A stretch of 64,000 nt of DNA from NCBI GenBank assembly GCA_015067945.1, contig SVLM01000003.1, forward strand, positions 62,001-126,000, written 5' to 3'. Each line of letters starts with the position of its first letter. Position 1 is the first letter of the stretch. A program made the position numbers and the translations under genes. Under the pieces are notes generated by a model that was given only the letters and a program-made list of their open reading frames with translations, searched no databases and was not told where the DNA came from. Origin of the DNA: Oscillospiraceae bacterium. Its GTDB lineage: Bacteria > Bacillota > Clostridia > Oscillospirales > Oscillospiraceae. Of the stretch, positions 50,354 to 60,280 are shown in pieces.

Positions 50354-51637
50354 ATGGAAAGATTACTGGAACTTTATCAGGAAATGGGGATCTCCCCTGC
50401 TGTTTACGCCTACGGCGAAAAGACCATTCAAAATCTGCAGGAGCGTTTTGATGCGATTGACAAGGTTGCCGAGTACAACCAGGCCAAGGTCCTTTCTGCC
50501 ATGCAGAAGAATCGTGTCAGCGTCGCCTGCTTTGCTCCCTCCACCGGCTACGGCTACGATGATTACGGGCGGGATAACTTAGAGCGTGTCTATGCCGATG
50601 TATTCCACACCGAGGCAGCCTTGGTCAGACCCCAGATTACCTGCGGCACCCACGCATTGACCATTGCCCTGAGTGCCAACTTACTGCCCGGCGATGAGCT
50701 ACTCTCCCCCGTGGGTCTGCCCTACGATACCCTGCAGGAAGTGATAGGCATTCGCCCCAGCCCCTGCTCGCTGGCAGAATACGGCGTTACTTACAAGCAG
50801 GTGGACCTCCTGAGTGACGGCAGCTTTGACTACGAAAACATCCAAAAGGCCATTACCCCCAAGACCAAGATGGTAACCATCCAGCGGTCTAAGGGCTATG
50901 CCACCCGCCCCACCTTCTCTGTCAGTCAGATCGGTGAGCTGATCGCCTTCTGTAAGAACATCAAGCCTGACGTCATCGTGATGGTGGACAACTGCTACGG
51001 TGAATTTGTGGAAACCATCGAGCCTTCCGATGTAGGTGCAGACATGACCGTGGGTAGTCTGATCAAAAATCCCGGCGGCGGACTTGCCCCCATCGGTGGC
51101 TACATTGCCGGCACCCGGGAATGCATCGAACGGTGTGCCTACCGGCTCAGTGCCCCGGGTCTTGGCAAGGAGGTCGGTGCAAACCTGGGTCTGATGACCT
51201 CTTTGTACCAAGGCTTCTTCCTGGCTCCTACTGTCACTGCCGGTGCGGAAAAGGGTGCTATTTTTGCCGCAAATCTGTACGAACCCTTGGGCTTCTGTTG
51301 TGTGCCTGATGCTACCGAAAGCCGCCACGACATTATTCAGGCAGTGGAACTGGGCAGCGAGGAAGGCATGGTCGCCTTCTGCAAGGGCATTCAGTCCGCT
51401 GCTCCGGTGGACAGCTTCGCAACACCTTGGCCCTCTGAAATGCCCGGCTACAAGGACAAGGTCATCATGGCCGCCGGTGCATTTGTCCAGGGCAGCTCCA
51501 TCGAGCTTTCCGCCGACGGTCCCATCCGGCCTCCCTATGCAGTGTATTTTCAGGGCGGTCTGACCTGGCTCCATGCAAAACTTGGTATTCTCAACAGCCT
51601 GCAGAAAATGGTAGACGCAGGTCTTGTAAAATTATAA
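50354..51637 (+). CDS. YnbB-like PLP enzyme, methionine gamma-lyase family
   Basis: 427 residues of the YnbB/'aluminium resistance' branch of PLP fold-type I enzymes. GTHALTIALSANLLPGDELL is the PLP-phosphate region, VMVDNCYGEFVE holds the cofactor-ring aspartate, and TVGSLIKNPGGGLAPIGGYI holds the PLP lysine. Activity on cysteine- or methionine-type substrates is expected but not proven for this branch. ATG 50354 overlaps the abrB stop region. The EamA transporter follows 12 nt later. Confidence 0.86.
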   Translation: MERLLELYQEMGISPAVYAYGEKTIQNLQERFDAIDKVAEYNQAKVLSAMQKNRVSVACFAPSTGYGYDDYGRDNLERVYADVFHTEAALVRPQITCGTHALTIALSANLLPGDELLSPVGLPYDTLQEVIGIRPSPCSLAEYGVTYKQVDLLSDGSFDYENIQKAITPKTKMVTIQRSKGYATRPTFSVSQIGELIAFCKNIKPDVIVMVDNCYGEFVETIEPSDVGADMTVGSLIKNPGGGLAPIGGYIAGTRECIERCAYRLSAPGLGKEVGANLGLMTSLYQGFFLAPTVTAGAEKGAIFAANLYEPLGFCCVPDATESRHDIIQAVELGSEEGMVAFCKGIQSAAPVDSFATPWPSEMPGYKDKVIMAAGAFVQGSSIELSADGPIRPPYAVYFQGGLTWLHAKLGILNSLQKMVDAGLVKL

Positions 51638-51649
51638 GGAGGAACAAAT

Positions 51650-52576
51650 ATGAATTGGCTATTCTTTTCCATTGCAACAGCACTCCTCTGGGGTATTGCA
51701 GAGCTGTTTTACAAAAAGGGTGCTTTGCCGAACGAGAAATATTCTCACCTGAAGATCTGTGTCTGGGTGGGCATCGTTATGGGTGCTCACGCCATCTTCA
51801 CCCTGCTGACGCAGAATATCAATTACAATCCCGTAAATATTATCCGTTATCTTCCCGTTTCCCTGTTTTACATCATTTCCATGGCCTTTTCCTATTTCGG
51901 AATGCGGTTCCTGGAAGAATCCATCTCTGACCCCATAGAGAACACCGCCGGTGTCATTTGTACCCTGCTGTTTGTCATTTTCCTGCAGGAAGAGATCTCC
52001 TGGCTGACCTGGGTTGCCATCGGGGTCATTACCGTTGGTGTTTTGGGTGTCAGCTTCCTGGAAAACCACGGTGAAACCGCCAGAAAGAAGAAGCTTGGTA
52101 AAACTCTGGCAGTGATCGCCTTCTGCATGCCCTTCGTTTACGCTCTGCTGGACGCCTTCGGCACTTTCCTGGATGACGCGTTCTTCCTGATCGATGATGT
52201 TGCCAATTCTCCCCTGGTGGATGTTACCGAGGATACCATTGAAGCCGTAGCCAATACCAGCTATGAGTTGACCTTTGCCCTGTTCGCACTGGGTATTTTC
52301 ATCTTCCTGAAAACCAAGAAGGTCAAGTTTGGCTCCGTTCCCCAGCATAAGGACAAGATCCTTGCCGCTGTATTTGAAACAGCCGGCCAGTTCACCTATG
52401 TGTACGCCCTGGGCGGAGTGGATGCCATTGCTGCTCCCATTCTTTCCTCTGTTTGTGTGGTTTCTCTGCTGCTTTCCCGTATTTTCCTAAAGGAAAAACT
52501 CTCCTGGAAGACCTATGTCTTTATTGCCGTTGTGATTATCGGCATCCTCTTGCTGGCGGTAGCCGAAGAACTCTGA
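51650..52576 (+). CDS. EamA/DMT-family transporter
   Basis: 308 residues with about ten helices in two repeats: WLFFSIATALLWGIAELFYKKG opens the first, and LAAVFETAGQFTYVYALGGVDAIAAPILSS the second. An acidic loop (VDVTEDTIEAVANTS) lies between the halves, longer than usual. The family moves amino acids or metabolites; pairing with the YnbB-like PLP enzyme suggests export of its product or import of its substrate. AAGGAGGAAC is at the ribosome site. Confidence 0.83.
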   Translation: MNWLFFSIATALLWGIAELFYKKGALPNEKYSHLKICVWVGIVMGAHAIFTLLTQNINYNPVNIIRYLPVSLFYIISMAFSYFGMRFLEESISDPIENTAGVICTLLFVIFLQEEISWLTWVAIGVITVGVLGVSFLENHGETARKKKLGKTLAVIAFCMPFVYALLDAFGTFLDDAFFLIDDVANSPLVDVTEDTIEAVANTSYELTFALFALGIFIFLKTKKVKFGSVPQHKDKILAAVFETAGQFTYVYALGGVDAIAAPILSSVCVVSLLLSRIFLKEKLSWKTYVFIAVVIIGILLLAVAEEL

Positions 52577-52590
52577 TCCAATACATACAC

Positions 52591-52623
52591 AAAAAGACAC
52601 CGGAAAATTCCGGTGTCTTTTTT
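52591..52623 (+). terminator. Terminator of the EamA transporter unit
   Basis: 15-bp stem AAAAAGACACCGGAA/TTCCGGTGTCTTTTT with 2-nt loop, followed by T. Confidence 0.88.
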
Positions 52624-52727
52624 CCTCGAAGGGAGGAATTTCCAATCGCCTGTGAACCGTTATAGTCACTGACACCTAGGTCCTCTCAGATGAACAATTC
52701 CACCTATTTGTTTATGGGAGATTTCGG

Positions 52728-53225
52728 TCATTCTTCAAACAGATAAAAGTGAACCGTTTTGTAGTAATCCAGAAGCTGCGATAACGCATCCGCGGAAAAC
52801 CAACCTGCTTCGTATGCCTTTGTTAATTCTAGGATATTGCCGTCACTATAAACCATTAATTTTTGTCCGGAGGAATATCGGAAGGTAAGCCCGGCAATGA
52901 TCTCTTCCGTTTCCCAAGCTGGATAATCAAAAACGCCATCTAAAAAGCAAACATGTACACCTTCGTAACTGCCATAATATCTTATTCTAATATCTTGATC
53001 TGAGTAATTTGCATCCTTCACATACTGGGATAAATAGGCACTCTTGATTCCGTGCTCCAAATCAGCCGGAATATATCCGGGGTCTGTCGAAGAAGTAACA
53101 TCGGTACTCTCAGTTGGGAATGTCCCGTTGCTCTCGATTGGTTCTCCGTATTTCATTACTGATGGCCGACACCCGACTAATGCGAATAACAACAGAACAA
53201 CGACTAGCATTACGATATTTTTCAT
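52728..53225 (-). CDS. Lipoprotein, unknown
   Basis: 165 residues: lipobox LVGC (Cys about 19), then a linker with Ser/Thr, then a domain including DLEHGIKSAYLSQYVKDANY and FRYSSGQKLMVYSDGNILEL. The end is LTKAYEAGWFSADALSQLLD, a helical tail I recall from clostridial lipoproteins with a YDLTEAY-like motif. GAGGTG precedes the ATG. It follows the subtilase gene by 42 nt on the same strand. AT-richer than most of the window. Function unknown. Confidence 0.68.
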   Translation of the reverse strand: MKNIVMLVVVLLLFALVGCRPSVMKYGEPIESNGTFPTESTDVTSSTDPGYIPADLEHGIKSAYLSQYVKDANYSDQDIRIRYYGSYEGVHVCFLDGVFDYPAWETEEIIAGLTFRYSSGQKLMVYSDGNILELTKAYEAGWFSADALSQLLDYYKTVHFYLFEE

Positions 53226-53267
53226 AAAATCACCTCGTACTGGGTACAGGATACAACATTTACTGCC

Positions 53268-54736
53268 TTAACCATAGACATAGCCACACTCTGCACACAT
53301 CTGCAAACCACCAATGTCTCTCCACTTGTGTTCTTCACGTCTTATTGCTCCACAGATACAATTGCCTGAATGGTACGTCCAATCTTCTGCAGAAAAAGAA
53401 TATGTATGTGTACAAACTGCCATGTAGGCATCGAGTCTGCCGTTTGTAACACACATTCCGTTAAATGCGGGTGCTGGAGTTGCAAATTCCTCAATGTGAT
53501 ATTTTATTTGCTGTGCAGTAATGCTAGGATCAAGTGACTTTAGTAATGCTGCGACACCAGCAACGTATGGTGCGGCCATAGATGTGCCAGTAGCATTTCC
53601 ATAACGGTTGTTCGTTTGTGTTGTCATAATGTTTTCTCCGGGAGCAAAAATGTCAACGGTTGTGGCTCCATAATTTGATGAGGATCGTTTATTATCTGTA
53701 GCAGTACTTCCCCCCACACATATTAAATGTGTCATGCGAAAGTTACCGGGATAATATGGAGTTAGATCATTATTGTTGGCGTTGTTTCCGGCCGCAGTTA
53801 CAAATAGTCCATCATAATTGGCAATTGCATTACGGAGATTATTTAAATCAGAATTTGAATAGGCGTCATAAGCCGAGGAAAGATTTAGAATGGGAATTCC
53901 TTTCTCATCGGCGTAATTTATTGCTTCGATGATGCCCGAAAGATAAAAGTTGCCGCTCGTATTAGCTACCCTCAGCGAAACAAGCTGCACATTCCAGCAC
54001 GCACCTGAAACCCCCATTGAGTTATTGCCTTGAGCACCGATAATTCCAGCAACTAAAGTACCATGCCCACTTGCATCTTGTAACGCAGTTGAATAATCTG
54101 GCGAAAAACATCTGCTTAAACTAGTGTTGACATTATTGGCTAAATCAGGGTGTGTAGCATCAATTCCAGAATCAATGACACCTACTAGAACACTCGAAGA
54201 TCCAGTTGTAACATTCCACGCATATGGTAGTCCAATCTTATCGATAGCCCATTGCTCGTTATTGTCATATTTAGGATCATTAGGCTCTAATGCAGGAAGG
54301 ACAGAGTAATCTATATCGGTACATACACTTAATATATAGTTCGGTTCGACGCAGTAAATATCACTGCGTTGCTGCAGCAGTTGAATTGCTTCAAGTACGC
54401 CCAATTTTGTTCCATTAGCAATGGTAAGCAGCAAAATTCTGGATAGAGTTTGCGGTCCTTCTGCATCGGCCAATTCTCTAATGGCAATACAGTCTATTTC
54501 GGAAAAGTCAGCAATGGTATACGCATAATCATTCCAACTTGGATTGATTGTTACAATCACTTCATTATCGGTAAACTATCTTCCAATGTAGCGGCACAAC
54601 ATACTTTGTCGATAGAATTGCCGAGACAATTTTCTGCCTCTACTGGTTCTACAAGACCCGCACCAGCTAAAGAGAGCATTATGCAAATAACGATAATAAG
54701 AACTATAAACGCTGATGATTTCATTTTATTCTTCAT
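53268..54736 (-). pseudogene. Secreted subtilisin-like (S8) protease split by a frameshift
   Basis: The protease domain is intact: VGVIDSGID (Asp), GHGTLVAGI (His), AAGNNAN and GTSMAAPYVAG (Ser). It is followed by a C-terminal Cys-rich ribbon (CICG, CAEC). This reading frame starts inside the propeptide (NEVIVTINPSWND) with no signal sequence. In another frame, 54736 down to 54557 encodes a signal peptide (MKSSAFIVLIIVICIMLSLA) and a propeptide part (CCAATLEDS). Joining them needs a one-base change near 54570. Either it is a pseudogene or a sequencing error; the domain itself shows no decay. AT-rich, in an accessory pair with the lipoprotein. Confidence 0.82.
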
Positions 54737-55036
54737 GTACGCGTGTGTTAAAATGAATATCTGTTCTCATCATGCTCAGACATGTCCATAAAATAAGAAT
54801 ACGCATAAGCTGTCGTTTTCTAATACAGCTTATGCGCATCATATGCTTGCGATGATCCGCTCCGTGAGAAACGTGAGGGCGGTGATTATGGATTTGCACG
54901 ATAAGCTCCTATTAATAAAGTAGGTACTTACCATTACAACCACCCCCTGTTTATTGTTAAATTAATAATAGCATATAAAGCTATAGGAGTCAATAAAATC
55001 TCCACATATTCACTAATATTTTCCCTCGAATTTCCA
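54737..55036. other. Intergenic region with a palindrome and a minus-strand mini-ORF
   Basis: A 12-bp perfect stem occurs at 54802-54813/54825-54836 (CGCATAAGCTGT/ACAGCTTATGCG, 11-nt loop). Next to it, on the minus strand, 54934-54839 encodes a 31-codon ORF (MVSTYFINRSLSCKSIITAL and onward) preceded by GGGGGTGGTTGTA. That ribosome-site context resembles small holin-like type I toxin genes, but the peptide lacks a convincing membrane helix. It may be a degenerate toxin locus. No other gene is seen. Confidence 0.35.
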
Positions 55037-55065
55037 TTGACAAAGGTGATCGAGTATGCTAGAAT
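55037..55065 (+). promoter_or_regulatory. Sigma-A promoter of the pyrimidine operon
   Basis: TTGACA and TAGAAT with 17-nt spacing. The transcript start would leave a leader of only about 40 nt before pyrC, too short for a PyrR-type attenuator. Confidence 0.85.
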
Positions 55066-55111
55066 ATTTTGCGATAAATTGAAAAATACGCTTAGGTGAA
55101 AGGAGCTTACT

Positions 55112-56335
55112 ATGGCTATTCAGAACGAAAATACCAATATTCTGGGTGCTGCACCGAATATTCGTGTTTCCATTTTGGATCGTCTTTCTTCCGTTGACCT
55201 GTGTGCTTTCAATTCTCCTGATTATGCTGTTATTCCCGGCTTTTGCGATGTGCATGTGCATTTTCGTGAGCCGGGTTTTTCTTATAAGGAGACCATCCTC
55301 ACCGGTTCTCTGGCAGCGGCACGGGGCGGCTACACCGCTGTGTGCACCATGCCCAACCTGAACCCGGTACCCGACAGCAAGGCGAATTTGAAACAGCAGA
55401 CAGACATCATCCGGAACGACGGCATGATCCACATCTATCCCTACGGTGCCATCACCGTAGGCCAAAAGGGGCAGCAGCTGTCCGACATGAAGGGTCTTGC
55501 ACCCAATGTCATCGCCTTTTCCGATGACGGCAAGGGCGTCCAGAATCGCAGTATGATGAAAGAGGCGATGCTCCGTGCAAAGCAGCTGAAAAAGCTGATC
55601 GTTGCACACTGCGAGGACGAATCTTTGCTCAACGGTGGCTATATCCACGACGGTGATTACGCCAGAGCCAACAGCCACCGTGGCATCTGCTCTGAAAGCG
55701 AATGGGGTCAGATCAAACGTGACCTGGAGCTGGTCAAGGAAACCGGTTGTGCCTATCATATCTGCCACATTTCTACAAAAGAAAGTGTGGAGCTGATCCG
55801 TCGGGCTAAGAAAGACGGCCTGAATATAACCTGCGAAACTGCTCCCCACTACCTGATTATGGACGACAGCTACCTGCAGGAGGATGGCCGGTACAAAATG
55901 AACCCGCCCCTTCGCAGTGCAGAAGATCGGCAGGCATTGATTGAGGGCTTGATCGACGGCACCATCGATATGATCGCCACCGACCACGCCCCCCATTCTG
56001 CCGAAGAAAAGAGCAAGGGCCTGGACGGCAGCAACTTCGGTATCGTTGGTATTGAAACTGCATTCCCCCTGCTGTATACCTACCTGGTAAAAACGGATAT
56101 CATTACCATGGATCGGCTTTTGGAGCTACTGGTGACCGCCCCGAGAAAGCGGTTCAACATCCCCATGGGCTGCGATTTCTCTATTTGGGATCTGCGGCAG
56201 AGCTACTATATTGAGCCGGAAGAATTCCAGTCTATGGGCAAATCCACCCCCTTTGCCGGCTGGAAGGTGTCCGGAAAATGCCTTGCCACCGTCTGCGGCG
56301 GCAAGCTGGTTTGGTTGGAAAAAGTAAGAAAGTAA
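55112..56335 (+). CDS. pyrC: Dihydroorotase
   Basis: Zinc amidohydrolase closing carbamoyl aspartate to dihydroorotate. 407 residues with the metal-binding HVHFREPG, the lysine-type AHCEDESL region, HICHIST and DMIATDHAPHS. The N-terminal strand domain is short (MAIQNENTNILGAAPN), missing part of the amidohydrolase small domain seen in longer homologues. GAAAGGAG is at the ribosome site. It is the first gene of a seven-gene pyr operon. Confidence 0.95.
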   Translation: MAIQNENTNILGAAPNIRVSILDRLSSVDLCAFNSPDYAVIPGFCDVHVHFREPGFSYKETILTGSLAAARGGYTAVCTMPNLNPVPDSKANLKQQTDIIRNDGMIHIYPYGAITVGQKGQQLSDMKGLAPNVIAFSDDGKGVQNRSMMKEAMLRAKQLKKLIVAHCEDESLLNGGYIHDGDYARANSHRGICSESEWGQIKRDLELVKETGCAYHICHISTKESVELIRRAKKDGLNITCETAPHYLIMDDSYLQEDGRYKMNPPLRSAEDRQALIEGLIDGTIDMIATDHAPHSAEEKSKGLDGSNFGIVGIETAFPLLYTYLVKTDIITMDRLLELLVTAPRKRFNIPMGCDFSIWDLRQSYYIEPEEFQSMGKSTPFAGWKVSGKCLATVCGGKLVWLEKVRK

Positions 56336-56365
56336 TGTACTTGCGGATAAATTGGAGGCATCATC

Positions 56366-59300
56366 ATGGCAAAGCGTACTGATTTGAAGAAAATTATGAT
56401 TATCGGCTCCGGCCCCATCGTCATTGGCCAGGCAGCGGAATTTGACTATGCCGGCACCCAGGCTTGTCTGGCACTGAAGGAAGAAGGCTACGAGGTTGTG
56501 CTGGTTAATTCCAACCCCGCCACCATCATGACCGACACCACCATTGCGGACAAAGTCTATATGGAGCCTTTGACGCTGGAATATGTCGCCAAGATTATCC
56601 GTTACGAGCGTCCCGATGCCATCGTTCCCGGCATCGGCGGTCAGACCGGTTTGAACCTGGTCATGCAGCTTGAAAAGAAAGGCGTTCTGAAGGAATGCCG
56701 TGTGGAGCTGCTGGGTACTTCCAGTGCATCCATCGAGCGGGCTGAGGACCGGGAGCTGTTCAAGGAGCTGTGCCAGTCCATCGGTGAGCCGGTAATCCCC
56801 TCCGAGATCACCTACTCCCTGGAGGAGGCCAAGGCAGCCGCTCAGCGGATCGGCTATCCCGTTGTCCTGCGTCCTGCCTTCACACTGGGCGGCACCGGAG
56901 GTGGCTTCGCCTACAACGAAAACGAGCTGGTAGAAATCGGCCTGAATGCATTCAAGCTCTCCCCCGTTCATCAGGTGCTGATCGAAAAAAGCGTCAAGGG
57001 CTACAAGGAAATCGAGTTTGAGGTCATGCGTGACAGCAATAACCACGCTATCACCATTTGCGGCATGGAGAACATCGATCCCGTAGGTGTTCACACCGGC
57101 GACAGCCTGGTTGTGGCTCCCATCATGACATTGAGCAAGAAAGACGAGAAGATGCTCAATGACTCTGCCATTAAGATCATCAAGGAGCTGAAGATCGAGG
57201 GCGGCTGCAATGTCCAGTTTGCTCTGAACCCCCATACTTCCGAATACTACCTCATCGAGGTTAACCCCAGAGTTTCCCGTTCCTCCGCCCTGGCCTCCAA
57301 GGCTTCCGGCTACCCCATTGCCCGGGTCACAGCCAAGATTGCCGTGGGTATGGCTCTGGAGGACATCAAGATCGCCAACACCAATGCTGCCTTCGAGCCT
57401 GCTTTGGATTATGTGATCGCCAAGCTACCCCGGTTCCCCTTCGACAAGTTTGCCTCTGCTACCAATAAGCTGGGCACACAGATGAAGGCCACCGGCGAGG
57501 TGATGGGCATCGGCTCTACGCTGGAGGAATGTCTGCTCAAGGGCGTTCGCTCTCTGGAAATCGGTGCTTGCCACTTCCATCTTCCCAAGTTTGACAACAT
57601 GTCCACCGGTGAACTGAAGGACTATATCCAGGATTTCCGTGACGATAATATTTTCGCTGTCGCTGAGCTGATGCGCCGCAATGTCACCGTTGAAGAGCTG
57701 CATGAACGCACGAAAATCACCGCCTACTTCCTGGAAGCCGTGGAGCGGATCGTCGCCATGGAGCGGAAGCTCTCCGAGAATATCGGCAACATGGATATCT
57801 TCGCCGAGGCCAAGAAGATCGGTTTCAGCGACAAGTTCATCGCCAAGCTGTGGAACACCAAAGAAATCGACATCTATAACCTGCGTAAGAAGAACGGTCT
57901 GTTCCCGGTATTCAAGATGGTAGACACCTGCCACACCGGTGCCTATATTCCCTACTTCTACTCCTCCTACCACGGTGAAAATGCATCCAAGCTGACCGAG
58001 AAAAAGAAAATCGTCGTACTGGGTGCCGGCCCCATCCGTATCGGCCAGGGCGTGGAATTTGACTACTCCACCGTCCACGCGGTGATGACCATCAAGCAGG
58101 CAGGCTACGAGGCCATTATCATCAACAACAATCCCGAAACCGTTTCCACCGACTACACCACCGCGGATAAGCTGTATTTCGAGCCGCTGACGGTGGAAGA
58201 TGTGATGAATATCATCGAGTTTGAAAAGCCGGAGGGTGTTATCGCATCTCTGGGCGGTCAGACTGCCATCAATCTGGCTCAGCCCCTGTCCGACCGGGGT
58301 GTAAAGATCATCGGTACTGACTGTGCCGCCATCGACAAGGCCGAGGACCGCAACGCCTTCGAGCAGTTGCTGAACGAGCTGAATATACCCCGTGCAAAGG
58401 GCCGTGCCGTGACCAAAATCGAGGACGGTATCGCCGCCGCTGCCGAAATTGGCTATCCCGTGCTGGTGCGTCCCAGCTTCGTTCTGGGCGGTCGTGCTAT
58501 GCAGATCGTGGCCAACGAGGAACAGCTGCGTAACTATCTGAAGACTGCCGTTGAGATTGACGAGGACAAGCCCGTTCTTGTTGACAAATATATTCAGGGC
58601 CGCGAAGTAGAGATCGACGCTATCTGCGACGGCCGGGATGTATTCGTTCCCGGTATCATGGAGCTGGTTGAGCGTACCGGTGTTCACTCCGGCGACTCCA
58701 TTTCCGTCTATCCCTCCTTCTCCATTTCCAACAAGGTCAAGGGTATCATCCTGCAGTACGCCAAGAAGCTGGGTCTGGGTATCGGCATTGTAGGCCTTTA
58801 CAATATCCAGTTCATCGTCGACGAAAATGACAACGTGTTTATTATTGAGGTCAATCCCCGTTCCTCCCGTACCGTCCCCTTCCTGAGCAAGGCCACCGGC
58901 TACTCTCTGGCTGATATCGCCACCGAGGTAATTCTGGGCAAGAGTTTAAAGGAGCTGGGCATTTTCGACATCTATCCTACCGAAAAAGAGCGTTGGTATG
59001 TCAAGGCTCCGGTATTCTCCTTCAATAAGATTCGTGGTCTGGACGCTTATCTGTCCCCCGAAATGAAGTCCACCGGTGAAGCCATCGGCTACGACCGGAC
59101 CTTAAACCGTGCCCTTTATAAAGCACTGCAGGCTGCCGGTATGCATCTGCAGAACTACGGCACTGTGCTGGCCACCATTGCTGACCGGGATAAGGAAGAG
59201 GCCCTGCCGCTGATCCGTCGGTTCTACAATCTCGGCTTTAATATCGAGGCTACCGAGGGCACTGCAAAGTACCTGAAGGCCAACGGCATCCGCACCCACG

Positions 59301-59533
59301 CGTTGGGCAAGATCAGCGACGGCAGCGAGGAAATTCCCGAAGCTCTGCGTCAGGGTCACATTGCCTATGTGATCAACACCCGGGATCCCGGCTCCAACCA
59401 GAGCGACGGCATCCAGATCCGGCAGATCGCAACGGAGTACAATGTGACCATGTTCACCGCTCTGGATACCGTTTCCGTTCTGCTGGATGTTCTGGAGGAG
59501 ACCACCCTGACTATTTCCACTATCGACGCATAA
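56366..59533 (+). CDS. carB: Carbamoyl-phosphate synthase large chain
   Basis: 1055 residues with two ATP-grasp halves. The N half has IMIIGSGPIVIGQAAEFDYAG and IEVNPRVSRSSALASKA; the C half has VVLGAGPIRIGQGVEFDYS and IEVNPRSSRTVPFLSKA. A C-terminal MGS-like regulatory domain follows (about 930-1055), the usual UMP/ornithine effector region. The small subunit CarA, which supplies ammonia from glutamine, is not next to it, so it must be elsewhere. GGAGG lies before the ATG. Confidence 0.97.
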   Translation: MAKRTDLKKIMIIGSGPIVIGQAAEFDYAGTQACLALKEEGYEVVLVNSNPATIMTDTTIADKVYMEPLTLEYVAKIIRYERPDAIVPGIGGQTGLNLVMQLEKKGVLKECRVELLGTSSASIERAEDRELFKELCQSIGEPVIPSEITYSLEEAKAAAQRIGYPVVLRPAFTLGGTGGGFAYNENELVEIGLNAFKLSPVHQVLIEKSVKGYKEIEFEVMRDSNNHAITICGMENIDPVGVHTGDSLVVAPIMTLSKKDEKMLNDSAIKIIKELKIEGGCNVQFALNPHTSEYYLIEVNPRVSRSSALASKASGYPIARVTAKIAVGMALEDIKIANTNAAFEPALDYVIAKLPRFPFDKFASATNKLGTQMKATGEVMGIGSTLEECLLKGVRSLEIGACHFHLPKFDNMSTGELKDYIQDFRDDNIFAVAELMRRNVTVEELHERTKITAYFLEAVERIVAMERKLSENIGNMDIFAEAKKIGFSDKFIAKLWNTKEIDIYNLRKKNGLFPVFKMVDTCHTGAYIPYFYSSYHGENASKLTEKKKIVVLGAGPIRIGQGVEFDYSTVHAVMTIKQAGYEAIIINNNPETVSTDYTTADKLYFEPLTVEDVMNIIEFEKPEGVIASLGGQTAINLAQPLSDRGVKIIGTDCAAIDKAEDRNAFEQLLNELNIPRAKGRAVTKIEDGIAAAAEIGYPVLVRPSFVLGGRAMQIVANEEQLRNYLKTAVEIDEDKPVLVDKYIQGREVEIDAICDGRDVFVPGIMELVERTGVHSGDSISVYPSFSISNKVKGIILQYAKKLGLGIGIVGLYNIQFIVDENDNVFIIEVNPRSSRTVPFLSKATGYSLADIATEVILGKSLKELGIFDIYPTEKERWYVKAPVFSFNKIRGLDAYLSPEMKSTGEAIGYDRTLNRALYKALQAAGMHLQNYGTVLATIADRDKEEALPLIRRFYNLGFNIEATEGTAKYLKANGIRTHALGKISDGSEEIPEALRQGHIAYVINTRDPGSNQSDGIQIRQIATEYNVTMFTALDTVSVLLDVLEETTLTISTIDA

Positions 59534-59542
59534 GGAGCCATC

Positions 59543-60280
59543 ATGAAGCAAAGCATTTTTACGATTCTCAGCAACGAAGCTTTGACGGATTGCGTTTACA
59601 AAATGGTGCTGTCCGGAGACACCTCCGCCATCACCGCCGCCGGCCAGTTTGTGAACATCAAGCTGGACGGACTCTTCCTTCGCCGTCCCATTTCCGTTTG
59701 CGATTACGACGACAAGACCCTTACCATCGTTTACAAGGTTGTTGGCAAGGGTACGGAAGTCATGTCCAAAATGGCTGCGGGTCAGGAGCTGGATATCCTC
59801 ACCGGTCTTGGCAACGGCTACGATCTTTCCACCGCAGGCGAAAAGCCTGTGCTTTTGGGCGGTGGCGTGGGCGTTCCCCCTATGTACAATTTGGCAAAGA
59901 AGCTGATTGCTGATGGCAAAAAAGTTTCCGTAATTCTCGGTTTTAATACAAAATCCGAGATTTTCTACGAAGAAGAATTCAAAAAAATGGGTTGTGCTGT
60001 CACGGTCACCACCGTAGACGGCAGCTATGGCGTCCAGGGCTTTGTAACCACCGCACTGCAGGATATGGACTACTCCTATTTCTACACCTGTGGCCCGGAG
60101 CCCATGCTCAAAGCCGTACACAAGGCCTCCCGTACCTCCGGTCAAATGAGCTTTGAGGAACGGATGGGCTGCGGCTTCGGTGCCTGCATGGGTTGCTCCT
60201 GTAAGACCCTCACCGGCTACAAGCGTATCTGCAAGGAAGGCCCGGTCATGCGAAAGGAGGAGATTCTGTGGGAAAGCTGA
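59543..60280 (+). CDS. pyrK: Dihydroorotate dehydrogenase electron-transfer subunit
   Basis: 245 residues, FAD/2Fe-2S protein delivering electrons from PyrD to NAD+. The FAD-binding barrel includes FLRRPISVCDYD; the NAD domain has LLGGGVGVPPMYNLA and YTCGPEPMLKAV. The C-terminal cluster site is CGFGACMGCSC followed by C (four Cys). It overlaps pyrD by 13 nt, matching obligate co-assembly as PyrDB2K2. TAAGGAG precedes the ATG. Confidence 0.95.
   Translation: MKQSIFTILSNEALTDCVYKMVLSGDTSAITAAGQFVNIKLDGLFLRRPISVCDYDDKTLTIVYKVVGKGTEVMSKMAAGQELDILTGLGNGYDLSTAGEKPVLLGGGVGVPPMYNLAKKLIADGKKVSVILGFNTKSEIFYEEEFKKMGCAVTVTTVDGSYGVQGFVTTALQDMDYSYFYTCGPEPMLKAVHKASRTSGQMSFEERMGCGFGACMGCSCKTLTGYKRICKEGPVMRKEEILWES

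Noticed and set aside
55066..55111. PyrR-binding attenuator before pyrC
   Set aside because: The leader is only about 40 nt, with no terminator hairpin or PyrR-box-like loop.
57425..58687. 420-codon ORF opposite carB
   Set aside because: Antisense shadow of a fully conserved gene. The Val/Asp/Gly-rich product reflects the codon use of carB.
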